Positions 8,181 to 15,889 of a DNA stretch of 64,000 bases are shown here, piece after piece (the first letter of the stretch is position 1; each line of letters starts with the position of its first letter). The translations under genes and the position numbers were made by a program. The stretch covers positions 165,012 through 229,011 of the forward strand of contig NZ_CAJNBL010000005.1 of the NCBI RefSeq assembly GCF_905221025.1, in the 5' to 3' direction. This stretch comes from Candidatus Nitrotoga fabula. GTDB taxonomy: Bacteria > Pseudomonadota > Gammaproteobacteria > Burkholderiales > Gallionellaceae. The notes beneath the pieces were generated by a model. That model worked only from the letters and a program-made list of their open reading frames with translations, made no database searches and was not told where the DNA came from.

Positions 8181-8290
8181 CCATTGGTTCTTCCTGAAGA
8201 GTCCCGAAAATTTCAGGCCTGGAGCAGGGTTATCATACGAAAACAGGATACGGAATAATCCGCGTTTTCGATTTTCATTTTCCGCAAAGA

Positions 8291-8713
8291 TTGAAGGAGC
8301 ATGTGCATGGCGCGCGAACAGAACAGGTTATGCTGACAGCGGGTACAGTGTGGGCTGCACTTGCAGTGCAGATAGGTATGCTGCTGGCATTTCGGTACGC
8401 AAAAAAACGTGTATATCATGTCGTGACCATGATTGCGGTAATCCTGTTTGATATCGGGATGCCTGTATATCTTTATCTTAACAAGGACTGGTATCGGCGT
8501 TTGATCGAAGAAGGAGAAATCGCGTCTTTCTTAATATGGATCCACTTAATGATGCTTGTGCTGATGTACGCACTTTATGTCCTGCAAATTAAAACCGCCT
8601 TGCGGTTGCTGCGTTCCGACAACAGCGTGCGCGTGGATCATCGTACACAGGGAAGGGTTGTACTATGGGTACGTGGTCTGGTCATTCTGTCCGGAGCGTT
8701 ACTGGTAGAATGA
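8291..8713 (+). CDS. Four-helix membrane protein of unknown function
   Basis: About 130-140 residues with four predicted transmembrane segments: roughly LTAGTVWAALAVQIGML, VVTMIAVILFDIGMPVYLYL, LIWIHLMMLVLMYALYVLQI and VLWVRGLVILSGALL. The layout and the conserved histidines at helix edges (VYHVV, WIHLM, VDHRTQGR) resemble small DUF420-like membrane proteins, but this is not secure. The start is uncertain: TTG 8291, GTG 8303 and ATG 8330 are all in frame, with AAGGAG at 8294-8299. It is the last plus-strand gene before two minus-strand genes. Confidence 0.55.
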   Translation: MKEHVHGARTEQVMLTAGTVWAALAVQIGMLLAFRYAKKRVYHVVTMIAVILFDIGMPVYLYLNKDWYRRLIEEGEIASFLIWIHLMMLVLMYALYVLQIKTALRLLRSDNSVRVDHRTQGRVVLWVRGLVILSGALLVE

Positions 8714-8741
8714 TTTCCTGAAAGAATAAAGCCAGAAATGG

Positions 8742-8951
8742 TTATTTAATGCCCTTGCGACGTTGCAGTACATCCCAAAACATCCAGCCGATGGCGATGA
8801 CACCCACAATACAAGTGACGGTGATAAGCAGTTGTTCGGTTTCCGGGCTGACCAAGCCGCCGACGAGCATATGAACGGCATAGCCTAATACCAGCAAGGA
8901 GCTGATGGCCACAACAACATAAATTAAAATTTCCTGCACGCCTTTGTTCAT
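8742..8951 (-). CDS. Two-helix small membrane protein, 69 aa
   Basis: From ATG 8951 (preceded by GAGGA) the product begins MNKGVQEILIYVVVAISS. It has two hydrophobic helices separated by a short loop (GGLVSPETEQLL) and ends RRKGIK. Its helix-loop-helix plan is like that of the 14777-15085 product. A longer frame reaches 9032 but has no start signal. The gene converges with the four-helix gene at 8291-8713 and lies downstream of the glycosyltransferase-like gene on the same strand. Function is unknown. Confidence 0.55.
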   Translation of the reverse strand: MNKGVQEILIYVVVAISSLLVLGYAVHMLVGGLVSPETEQLLITVTCIVGVIAIGWMFWDVLQRRKGIK

Positions 8952-9081
8952 GTTTTCCTCGGATAAATACCCATTTAAATTGCTACATCCCAACCTCCAC
9001 CTGGCGGAATCTTGCTTTTCCCTTGAAATCACCTGACGGGGCGGGTCAATTCATGTCACCTGGAAAACTTCAGGCCTGCTG

Positions 9082-10539
9082 TCAGGGCCGGGTTGGGATG
9101 ACGGCATTCCTGAAATGCAGGAGAACCCCGTCAGGCAGTAATGCGATGGTCTCGATGACATCCCCTCCATGAACGGCCAGATTCCGTGCAAGCGGGGCAT
9201 TGTCGGCTTGACGCGGGTTAAATAACAGGTGGGTAATGCTGCTCATCATTGCGAGCTGTGCTTCCGGATCCTTTGCGGCAGGCGGTAATGGAAGAGTGTC
9301 GCACCTGCATGCAATCATGGTGCGACTGGGCCATTGGCTGGCCACGCGAAAATGGGGGGCAGTTCTTTTACCCTTGCCATTCTCTGCAATTTTGCGCGCG
9401 CTTTCGGCTTCATCGGAAATAACCCGGATCAACTGGTCCTCTCCTGAAAGAATGCCAAGCTGGCGAATTTCGTAGTGTTTCCTGTCTGCTCGCATAAATA
9501 ACGCAGAAAGAATTATGACAGTCAGCAGGATCAGACCGCGCTGCTGTAGGAAATTTTTGCCTGAGCCCAAATGGTGAAACTGCAACAACAAAGGGGTTCC
9601 GTAGTACAGAAGTAAACACAACGCGATGATTCCCCATGCTGAATCGCTGCTAGTCGCTCCCACGGCTAAACCGACCAGCAGCATCCGGCCTGTAAAATCG
9701 GACCAGATAGCCCGGAACTGTAAGACGATCACAAGGATCAGGGAGATCAGCAACAGGCCGCCTGTAATCCAGCTTGAAGAAGCAACCGGTTGTTCCTGTA
9801 GTGGTGAGCCAAGTACAGTAATGGTAAGGCTACTGACTGGGTTCTGGAACCAGTGCACATGATGCCAGCCCTGCAAAAGCAGTAGTGTAAAGAGTGAAAT
9901 GGCACTGATGCCGATCAGAAAAAATTTTTGCTGTCGGCTATCCAGCGGATCCTTGAGCCATGACCAAAGCAGGGAAAGGGGATAGGCAAGCCCGATGGGA
10001 TGCAGACTGACACAGAATGCGCTTAGAAGTAACTGGCAAAAATACCACCCACCGCCAGGGCGCGGGTTGCTGCGGTATTCCTTGTTAAGCCATGCTCCGC
10101 AAGTAAATGCGGGTAGAAGATAAATGCCGGGCGCCAGGGAATCGATATGTTCGAGTACCGATGGGGATATGATTAGCAGTCCGCTGGCAATTAATGCGCT
10201 TTCCGAGTTGAAATTGCGGCGGTTCCAAAGATACAGCAGCCAGATCGAGAGGGCAGTCAAGAAAATGGTCAGCACTTTGGCTGCGAAGACCTGGCCCGTA
10301 AAGAGAAAGGCTACAGGCAAAAAAAGCAGGGCGCGTAAATCGGGGGCACCAAAAGTAACGACAGATGCAGCAACCTGGTCCGCCATTGACCAGCCTAATA
10401 GCAGAGCCTTGGATCCACCTTCTTCCAGGCTGAACAGGTCTCGTCGTAGCAATAAAATAGTTGCCGCTGCCCAAAGGGATAATGAAAAAAATCCCTGATA
10501 TTGAGGAGGGATGCGCGACATGAAATGCTTAAAGCTCAT
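9082..10539 (-). CDS. Polytopic membrane protein, GT-C glycosyltransferase-like
   Basis: A 485-residue protein with about ten transmembrane helices in the first 345 residues, then a soluble C-terminal domain of about 130 residues. The arrangement (membrane part with long loops, e.g. SPSVLEHIDSLAPG, and a periplasmic end domain) resembles the dolichyl-phosphate-mannose/ArnT class of GT-C enzymes, which move sugars from lipid carriers. No clear catalytic DE or DD motif is seen in the first loop, so activity is not assured. It is transcribed divergently from the oxidase genes that start at 10776, sharing a 236-base intergenic region. Confidence 0.55.
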   Translation of the reverse strand: MSFKHFMSRIPPQYQGFFSLSLWAAATILLLRRDLFSLEEGGSKALLLGWSMADQVAASVVTFGAPDLRALLFLPVAFLFTGQVFAAKVLTIFLTALSIWLLYLWNRRNFNSESALIASGLLIISPSVLEHIDSLAPGIYLLPAFTCGAWLNKEYRSNPRPGGGWYFCQLLLSAFCVSLHPIGLAYPLSLLWSWLKDPLDSRQQKFFLIGISAISLFTLLLLQGWHHVHWFQNPVSSLTITVLGSPLQEQPVASSSWITGGLLLISLILVIVLQFRAIWSDFTGRMLLVGLAVGATSSDSAWGIIALCLLLYYGTPLLLQFHHLGSGKNFLQQRGLILLTVIILSALFMRADRKHYEIRQLGILSGEDQLIRVISDEAESARKIAENGKGKRTAPHFRVASQWPSRTMIACRCDTLPLPPAAKDPEAQLAMMSSITHLLFNPRQADNAPLARNLAVHGGDVIETIALLPDGVLLHFRNAVIPTRP

Positions 10540-10573
10540 AAATATATATCTGATTGCTAGACTGAACTATGCC

Positions 10574-10603
10574 TTGACAAGGTTTGGCGTAGGGTTTTAT
10601 TAT
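10574..10603 (+). promoter_or_regulatory. Sigma-70 promoter for the oxidase operon
   Basis: TTGACA at 10574-10579 is followed after 18 bases by TATTAT at 10598-10603 (TATAAC, three bases further on, is an alternative). The -35 box is a perfect consensus. It would start transcription about 165 bases before the first gene at 10776, leaving a leader that carries two palindromes. Confidence 0.55.
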
Positions 10604-10705
10604 AACACTGCATTTTTATATGACTGAATTTTTGTAGCTGCTGGGCTCTTGCGCCATTACTGTAGTGTAGAAGGGGAATTCGGTTTAACCTTGAATTTGC
10701 TTGGT

Positions 10706-10756
10706 GAATCCGGATTCTGCGAAAAAAATGAGTAAAGTATCTAAGGCTTTTAGATA
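10706..10756. promoter_or_regulatory. Two palindromes in the leader of the oxidase operon
   Basis: GAATCCGGATTC at 10706-10717 is a perfect 12-bp palindrome. TATCTAA-GGCTT-TTAGATA at 10738-10756 is a perfect 7-bp inverted repeat just upstream of the strong G-rich ribosome binding site of the first gene. They may be regulator sites or RNA hairpins; nothing in the sequence says which. Confidence 0.35.
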
Positions 10757-10775
10757 AAACCGGGGGGAATGCAAC

Positions 10776-11057
10776 ATGCAAAGGAAATCAATACCAGCTA
10801 GATCTTTTTGGGTAATTATCATTGCCGGGTTTGTTACTGGCATGGGTAATGGGAGCGTGTTTGGGGCTGCCCTGATGTGCTGGATGGGTCGTGGTGGGTT
10901 TGAAGATTGGGGTGGGATGATGATGGACGCGTACGTGCCTACTACATTTAATGGGTTCATGACCTTATGGATGCTGCTTTTTGGTTTGGTGTTTACCTTA
11001 ATGCTTGCGCTGGGACTGAAACGCCACGATACGATTGAAAATGCTCGTCACGGCTAA
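10776..11057 (+). CDS. Two-helix membrane protein, first gene of the oxidase operon
   Basis: The 93-residue product has two hydrophobic helices (about 11-35, glycine-rich, and 61-82) with a loop between them rich in Gly, Met, Trp and Asp (GRGGFEDWGGMMMDAYVPTT). It starts at ATG 10776 after a GGGGGG Shine-Dalgarno. It precedes the small protein at 11129 and the CcoN-like subunit at 11426 on one presumed transcript, so it is a candidate accessory subunit of the oxidase. No family is recognised. Confidence 0.6.
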   Translation: MQRKSIPARSFWVIIIAGFVTGMGNGSVFGAALMCWMGRGGFEDWGGMMMDAYVPTTFNGFMTLWMLLFGLVFTLMLALGLKRHDTIENARHG

Positions 11058-11128
11058 ATTTAGATCGGATAAGTGTCTGGAGTAATGGGTGCAATGAATA
11101 TGAAGACCATAAATGAAGGAGGGGAAAA

Positions 11129-11335
11129 ATGCTAGTAATATTTGCGGGGACGTGCTGTATGCTTTTGGCGTTTTCGAGTATGTGGCTGTCTTGGTATGTG
11201 CTGATGCCTCACAAGCGTATACATCTGGCGGATGGAACGGATACTTTGGGCGAGGTTCAGGGTGGTACGGTCGGCGAAATCTTGCATGAAGAGTTCGACG
11301 CTGTAGTGCATCCTCACAAGGCCTCAAAAAAATAA
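11129..11335 (+). CDS. Single-span small membrane protein, 68 aa
   Basis: The 68-residue product begins with a hydrophobic helix (MLVIFAGTCCMLLAFSSMWL), followed by a hydrophilic tail containing DGTDTLGEVQGGTVG and ending in KASKK. The start at 11129 follows GGAGGGG. It lies between the two-helix gene and the CcoN-like gene and is likely co-transcribed. The one-helix-plus-tail plan is that of a CcoQ- or CcoH-type accessory subunit, but the sequence is not diagnostic. Confidence 0.55.
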   Translation: MLVIFAGTCCMLLAFSSMWLSWYVLMPHKRIHLADGTDTLGEVQGGTVGEILHEEFDAVVHPHKASKK

Positions 11336-11425
11336 GCCATTTGCCATCAGGATTGAGATGGTTGGGTTGTCGCTAACAGGGGCAGACAGAATTGACTGCC
11401 AAAAGCTAAAGTAAGGAGAAGCGGG

Positions 11426-12835
11426 ATGTTACTTAAGTACTTATTTGCAAAAAACGAGAACATACCGGCTGGTTCGGCCGCTGTGTTTTTCGGTTTTTCT
11501 TCCATTATATGGTTCATGATCGGGACCGGGCTGGGTTCTTTCAATGCGGCAAAACTGGCGTTCCCGGATTTTGTCACAGGGGTGGAAATGTTTGCCTTTG
11601 GTCATATGCGCCAGGTGCATGTGCTGGCGGTTATTTTTGGATGGATATCCATGGCGTTTGCAATGGCCATGATGTATATCACCCCGGTTCTGGGTAATAC
11701 GCGGCTCTGGTCCGAGAAGCTGGGCTTGTGGAACTGCTTTATGTGGAACGTAGCCCTGTCTCTGGGTCTGACCCTGATGTGGACCGGTATTACTTCCGGG
11801 CGTGAATATTCCGACTTCCCATGGCCGCTTGATCTGGCCGTTGCCGCATTTATCACCATCCCGTTGGCAGTGAATGTCTGGATGACGATATTGAAGCGTC
11901 GTACGCAGGGGATCTATACAACGAACTGGTTCTTTGCGGCATCCACATTTATGCTGATCATCGTGTTTCTGGTGGGGAACCTGCCGGAATATTTCCATCT
12001 TACCGGCCTGACCGAAGCCTACATGACCTGGTGGTTTGCGCATAATGTACTGGGGCTGTGGATTACGCCGGTGGCTGCAGCGATCGCCTACTACGTGATT
12101 CCGAAGGTTACCGGCAATCCGCTGTACTCACACCGTATCGGCCACCTTCACTTCTGGTCGATTGTTGTGTTCTATTCCACTCCAGCCGCACATCACCTGA
12201 TGTCTGCTCCGCTGCCAGAGTGGCTGAAATCCTTTGCCTCGGTTGAAGGAGTTCTGATTCTTGTGCCTGCAATTGCGTTTGTGTCGAACATTCTTCTGAC
12301 CATGCAGGGCAAATGGAACATGTTTGTAGAAAACCTGGAAGTGCGTTTTACCGTGGTTGGCGTATTGCTGGCCATCCCGCTGAACATGCAGGGCGGTTTT
12401 CAGCAGACTCGTTCCATCAACTGGTATGTGCACGGAACAGCGTGGATGGTTGCGCATGCGCACCTTGCCTTGCTTGGTTTCTCTACCTTCCTTGAGGCCG
12501 CAGCTGTGTATCTGGGGTTACAGACATTGATGAAGCGCAAGCTGTATTCCCTGACGCTAGGAAATCTCCACTTCTGGCTGTTGTTGATTGGCTTTAGCAT
12601 CTACTGGATATCCATGACCATGGCCGGTCTGATTCAGGGCGCGGGCAAGATCTACGAAGTACCATATATTGATGTGGTGATTGCCGAGCATCCTTATATG
12701 ATCGCGCGCTGGCTGGGTGGCACGATGGTATTTTCTTCCACCATCATCTGGTTGTTCAACATGTGGATGACTGCACGTGCAGGTACAGAAGTTCCTGTCG
12801 GTCGCATGCCGCACGAACTGGCCTACGAGCGTTAA
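11426..12835 (+). CDS. Divergent cbb3-type (C-family) cytochrome oxidase subunit I, CcoN-like
   Basis: The 469-residue protein has about twelve transmembrane helices and is the catalytic subunit of a heme-copper enzyme in the cytoplasmic membrane. Visible ligands are H65 in the RQVHVLAVIFGW helix (low-spin heme b), H206 in WWFAHNVLG and H256-H257 in AAHH (CuB), and H344 and H346 in AHAH (heme axial ligands). Y250, six residues before H256, sits where C-family oxidases have the active-site tyrosine cross-linked to the CuB histidine. Nitric oxide reductases lack this tyrosine, so oxygen reduction is favoured. It diverges from ordinary CcoN in many loops. The start follows AAGGAG. Confidence 0.85.
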   Translation: MLLKYLFAKNENIPAGSAAVFFGFSSIIWFMIGTGLGSFNAAKLAFPDFVTGVEMFAFGHMRQVHVLAVIFGWISMAFAMAMMYITPVLGNTRLWSEKLGLWNCFMWNVALSLGLTLMWTGITSGREYSDFPWPLDLAVAAFITIPLAVNVWMTILKRRTQGIYTTNWFFAASTFMLIIVFLVGNLPEYFHLTGLTEAYMTWWFAHNVLGLWITPVAAAIAYYVIPKVTGNPLYSHRIGHLHFWSIVVFYSTPAAHHLMSAPLPEWLKSFASVEGVLILVPAIAFVSNILLTMQGKWNMFVENLEVRFTVVGVLLAIPLNMQGGFQQTRSINWYVHGTAWMVAHAHLALLGFSTFLEAAAVYLGLQTLMKRKLYSLTLGNLHFWLLLIGFSIYWISMTMAGLIQGAGKIYEVPYIDVVIAEHPYMIARWLGGTMVFSSTIIWLFNMWMTARAGTEVPVGRMPHELAYER

Positions 12836-12870
12836 TCCAATAACATTTATCCAGGGACTGGGAGAAAAAA

Positions 12871-13836
12871 ATGAGATTTAGAGAGTATAAATTTGGTTCC
12901 AGAGCATTTGGAGCGGCGTTTGGTTTGTCCATGAGCATAACCTTGCTGTTCCCAAGTTTTGACCTCGCGGCTTCGGTAAGTTCCGAGGCTGGTCTGGAAA
13001 AGCAGCTGTCATCCGGTTGGGATTCCGGCTGGCAGACTAAAGACTTCTTCATGGAAGGGAAGAACAAGCCACTGAAGGTTTTGGTTAAAAAAGACCCAAA
13101 AACCGGGGAGGCGCTTCAGCAGCCTGTATACGCATATGTTTATCCGGCAGGTATTTCATTGCCTAACGGCGTGACACATACTGCAAATCTGGGGCGTGGC
13201 GTGGAGGAGATGAGCGTCAATGAAGGTCGCATCAAGGAGGCCAGGGTTGAAAATGGCGCTGTCTTCCTGATTGAAAAAACGGACAAGTTGCTTACCTTTG
13301 AAGATAAGCCACTTGCCTACATGGTAAATGCAACTGCGACAAAAGGCTGGACTCCGGACGATGTGCTGAAGCAGGCTGCGGACACCGATGTCTTCCATGT
13401 GGGTGCAGGCAAAACCATGTTTGTAAGAGAGGGGTGCTGGTGGTGTCATACCTTGCTGCCTGAGCAGACCCAGGACTGGCAGGTGTTTGGAGCTCCGCCG
13501 ATGCTTGGAGATTTCAACGGCGAATCGCCAACCGCATTCGGCTCGGACCGTAAGGGCCCTGACCTGCTGCACGTAGGTTCGCGTAATGCATCCAGGGAAT
13601 GGATGATGCTACACTTCTTTAATCCAAGACTGGTTCAGCCGCATTCGATCATGCCTCGATTCGATTATCTATGGGGTGAGAAGGATGCAGATGGCAAGAC
13701 GATCGACTATGCCAAATGGCGTCAGGAGTACGATGAATACCGTGAGGGCAAGCTGGTCAGTGCTCCAGATGTTCCCATGTACGCAAAAGACAGCGAAATC
13801 CGCAAGTTGATTGACTTTATCGTTAACCTGAAATAA
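12871..13836 (+). CDS. CcoO-like monoheme cytochrome c subunit with extra N-terminal domain
   Basis: The 321-residue protein has an N-terminal hydrophobic anchor (about 12-34) and a CcoO-like heme domain. The heme domain has VREGCWWCH with the CxxCH site at 189-193, then SDRKGPDLLHVG and HSIMPRF, with M261 as the probable axial ligand. In usual CcoO the heme site follows soon after the anchor (around residue 70). Here about 150 residues lie between them, rich in beta strands (VYAYVYPAG, GAVFLIEK, PLAYMVNA). It directly follows the CcoN-like gene, as ccoO follows ccoN, and should pass electrons to it. The added domain is unexplained. Confidence 0.82.
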   Translation: MRFREYKFGSRAFGAAFGLSMSITLLFPSFDLAASVSSEAGLEKQLSSGWDSGWQTKDFFMEGKNKPLKVLVKKDPKTGEALQQPVYAYVYPAGISLPNGVTHTANLGRGVEEMSVNEGRIKEARVENGAVFLIEKTDKLLTFEDKPLAYMVNATATKGWTPDDVLKQAADTDVFHVGAGKTMFVREGCWWCHTLLPEQTQDWQVFGAPPMLGDFNGESPTAFGSDRKGPDLLHVGSRNASREWMMLHFFNPRLVQPHSIMPRFDYLWGEKDADGKTIDYAKWRQEYDEYREGKLVSAPDVPMYAKDSEIRKLIDFIVNLK

Positions 13837-13852
13837 TTAAAGGGGTATAGAC

Positions 13853-14518
13853 ATGACATGGGTATTTAATGAACCACTTTCAAGCTTGTCTCAAGCAGAA
13901 ACGGTGCAGAGAAGCAAAGAACTGTGGGAGGCGGAAGACCTCGGTGGAATTACGGAGGATAATAACCGCTTGCCGGTCCCTGTGGTAGCTCTGGTGCTGT
14001 TAACTGTAGCAACAGCATTTCTGACTACATTCCCGTTGTGGGGCCAGCGTCCTACCGCTGCGATTTATGAGGATTATATCAAGGCGATGGATACGCCCGA
14101 GATACAGTCCATTATTGAAACGCAGGGCGATGCGGCAGCCATGAAGCGGATTGTTGATATGAACAAGAGCAGTCCGATGGCAGCCCAGTTAGGGCGGCAT
14201 CCGGTTGACATGGATGATCTGAGGGTGTTGAAACCTCAGATTGAAGAAATCATGAAGCATCCGACAGTTGATTTGAAGGACTATACTGTGGTCTATCCTC
14301 AGGTGAAGATTGCCAATTTTGAAGGTAATTTCCGTCCGGATGGCAAGCGTGTGCGTCAGCAGCCCTGGTGGGACAAGGGATATACCATTGACCTGTTCTA
14401 CCTGACGATGTTTTTCCTTGGCGTAACCATCACGGTCAAGAGATTACCACCGTACACATGGCAGCCACGCCACCATGAAAATGACCGGCGCAAAGGTGAA
14501 AGACGTCATAACCCTTGA
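13853..14518 (+). CDS. Two-helix membrane subunit of unknown family, oxidase operon
   Basis: The 221-residue protein has a cytoplasmic N-terminus (about 40 residues), one helix (about 43-63), a roughly 115-residue mostly helical periplasmic region and a second helix (about 180-200), then a very basic tail (NDRRKGERRHNP). The first helix ends in TTFPLWGQRP. The product at 22435-22866 has a matching helix ending in LSFPFWGLRP, so the two appear related. It starts 16 bases after the CcoO-like gene and is probably a third subunit replacing CcoP. It contains no heme-binding CxxCH. Confidence 0.65.
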   Translation: MTWVFNEPLSSLSQAETVQRSKELWEAEDLGGITEDNNRLPVPVVALVLLTVATAFLTTFPLWGQRPTAAIYEDYIKAMDTPEIQSIIETQGDAAAMKRIVDMNKSSPMAAQLGRHPVDMDDLRVLKPQIEEIMKHPTVDLKDYTVVYPQVKIANFEGNFRPDGKRVRQQPWWDKGYTIDLFYLTMFFLGVTITVKRLPPYTWQPRHHENDRRKGERRHNP

Positions 14519-14551
14519 TTTGTTATTAATGTACTCTGAAGGAGGAATAGA

Positions 14552-14686
14552 ATGATCGATTTTGATTATGGACCGGCATGCATGGCTGCTGTGGTTTCGA
14601 TTGGTTTCCTGGCGCCGTTCTTCTACAGTTTTTTTGTAGATAATTACGATCGCAAGAGTCCACAGATTAAGGCCAATCAGGATTAA
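14552..14686 (+). CDS. Single-span membrane microprotein, 44 aa
   Basis: ATG at 14552 follows a very strong ribosome binding site (GAAGGAGGAA). The peptide begins MIDFDYGPACMAAVVSIGF, has one helix to about residue 29, and ends in a polar tail (DNYDRKSPQIKANQD). It lies between the third oxidase gene and a strong terminator at 14712, as the last gene of the ccoNO-like operon. By position and shape it is a candidate CcoQ analogue. It is too short for usual gene callers. Confidence 0.65.
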   Translation: MIDFDYGPACMAAVVSIGFLAPFFYSFFVDNYDRKSPQIKANQD

Positions 14687-14711
14687 CGGCTTTCAGCCTG
14701 TGCAGTGATTA

Positions 14712-14744
14712 GAATATGCCGCCAATTGGCGGCATATTCTTTTT
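14712..14744 (+). terminator. Rho-independent terminator of the oxidase operon
   Basis: A perfect 12-bp stem, GAATATGCCGCC/GGCGGCATATTC, with an AATT loop and a run of five T. It lies 26 bases after the 44-aa gene and closes the 10776-14686 operon. Confidence 0.88.
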
Positions 14745-14776
14745 GACATTTAACGTTTAGACAAGCGGAGATAACC

Positions 14777-15085
14777 ATTTTTTCATTTCTCGAGAAACCC
14801 TATTTTGAAAGCTATTTGAATGCGCTAGTCAGTGCGTCCAATTCTTCAAAACTGGATCTAAGCATTGAAGGGATGCGCAGTCAGCAATTCAGCACTGGAG
14901 TATTCTTTTTCATGCTGTTAGGCGTTATAGTATTTTCGGGTATTGTCTTCATGGTAATGTTTGGAAATCATGCGCCGAAACAAATGAGATTGGGCGAAAA
15001 GGTGATGTTTGCACTGATTATTGTCGGCATTGTCGTTGCGGTCATTTTTGGTGCACTGCAGATGCTCGGCGGAAATCTGTACTAA
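14777..15085 (+). CDS. Two-helix small membrane protein, possible ATT start
   Basis: The C-terminal 70 residues (from ATG 14873) hold two hydrophobic helices, starting MRSQQFSTGVFFFMLLG and ending MLGGNLY. The open frame extends upstream with coding-like sequence (SFLEKPYFESYLNALVSA) through TTG 14816 to an ATT at 14777. The ATT has GGAG at 14767-14770 with an ideal 6-base spacing, while neither TTG 14816 nor ATG 14873 has a well-placed site. A rare ATT start giving 102 residues is therefore plausible. It opens the second part of the cluster, upstream of the CcoS-like gene. Function is unknown. Confidence 0.55.
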   Translation: MFSFLEKPYFESYLNALVSASNSSKLDLSIEGMRSQQFSTGVFFFMLLGVIVFSGIVFMVMFGNHAPKQMRLGEKVMFALIIVGIVVAVIFGALQMLGGNLY

Positions 15086-15125
15086 GTTTGCTTGAATAGT
15101 TACCTAGAGGACGACGGAGGAAAAC

Positions 15126-15404
15126 ATGGAAAGTTATTTGCAATCGTTGGATGATGGATGGTCTATTTATTTGTGGCTGGTCGTTGGCGGTCTGATCATC
15201 ATTGCAGTTGTGTACTGGATACGCTGGGGAATGAAAAACGAACAGTTCGACGAAGATATCAAATATCTGGTTTTTGATGAGGGTGACAGAGAAAAAATGA
15301 CCCCGCAGGAATTTGCAAAAAGTTGCGAGGTTAAAGCGGCGCAGATGCAAAGCCGTGAGCGCGTTCTAATGCGCCAACAACAAGAGAAAAAACAGGGCAA
15401 ATGA
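15126..15404 (+). CDS. CcoS-like oxidase assembly protein with C-terminal extension
   Basis: The 92-residue protein has one helix (about 15-34) followed by RWGMKNEQFDEDIKYLVFDE. This resembles the CcoS signature, in which an aromatic helix end is followed by a (K/R)SxQ(F/Y)DD segment and an iLxDD motif. CcoS is needed for cofactor insertion into cbb3 oxidases. The C-terminal ~35 residues are charged and helical and exceed the usual CcoS length. It is coupled to the next gene by an ATGA overlap at 15401. The identification rests on this short pattern only. Confidence 0.5.
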   Translation: MESYLQSLDDGWSIYLWLVVGGLIIIAVVYWIRWGMKNEQFDEDIKYLVFDEGDREKMTPQEFAKSCEVKAAQMQSRERVLMRQQQEKKQGK

Positions 15405-15889
15405 AGCGAGGTGAAAAGATTCTTTTTGTAATCATCGCGCTGGTTGTTGCAGGGTTTATGGGCCGCAACTTATGGCGCTTGAATACGATTCAGGAAGTCG
15501 ATAAGGGTATACCCTATTTCAGTACGGCTCCTGCTGCTCTGGAGCGAGCAGCCATGGATGTGTACCGGGAACAAAATTGCAAGGGTTGTCATTCGCTTTG
15601 GACTGTCAGGGATTTGATCAAATTTGTTCCGGCGCCGATATTGGATGGGATAGGTTCAATTCGCACAGAGGAATGGCTCTACCAGTATTTTTCAGCCACA
15701 AAGCCACAAGAGCTGTTACCTTCGCGTCTCAAGAAGGAATATCAAATGCCTTCCTATGCTCATTTACCGGAAGCGCAACGCCGGCTGCTTGCGAGTTATA
15801 TGGCAAGCCTAAAAGTGCAGGATTGGTATCTGCAGGAAACTATTAAAGCTGAACAGGAAGTTCTTACAGGTCGGGAGTATCGCCCATGA
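15401..15889 (+). CDS. Membrane-anchored monoheme cytochrome c
   Basis: A 162-residue protein with an N-terminal anchor helix (about 6-22) and one heme site CKGCH at 60-64. It then has LDGIGSIRT (81-89), shared with the cytochrome at 6099-6695. PSYAHLPEAQRRLL follows near the C-terminus, and the nearby Met in QMPSY is a candidate axial ligand. It overlaps both neighbours by 4 bases (ATGA), so it is translationally coupled within the 15126-18063 operon. It likely brings electrons to the oxidase or to a related membrane complex. Confidence 0.75.
   Translation: MKRGEKILFVIIALVVAGFMGRNLWRLNTIQEVDKGIPYFSTAPAALERAAMDVYREQNCKGCHSLWTVRDLIKFVPAPILDGIGSIRTEEWLYQYFSATKPQELLPSRLKKEYQMPSYAHLPEAQRRLLASYMASLKVQDWYLQETIKAEQEVLTGREYRP

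Noticed and set aside
14552..14686. Considered calling the 44-aa gene CcoQ
   Set aside because: Position and topology fit, but no sequence signature of CcoQ is present, so the name was not given.
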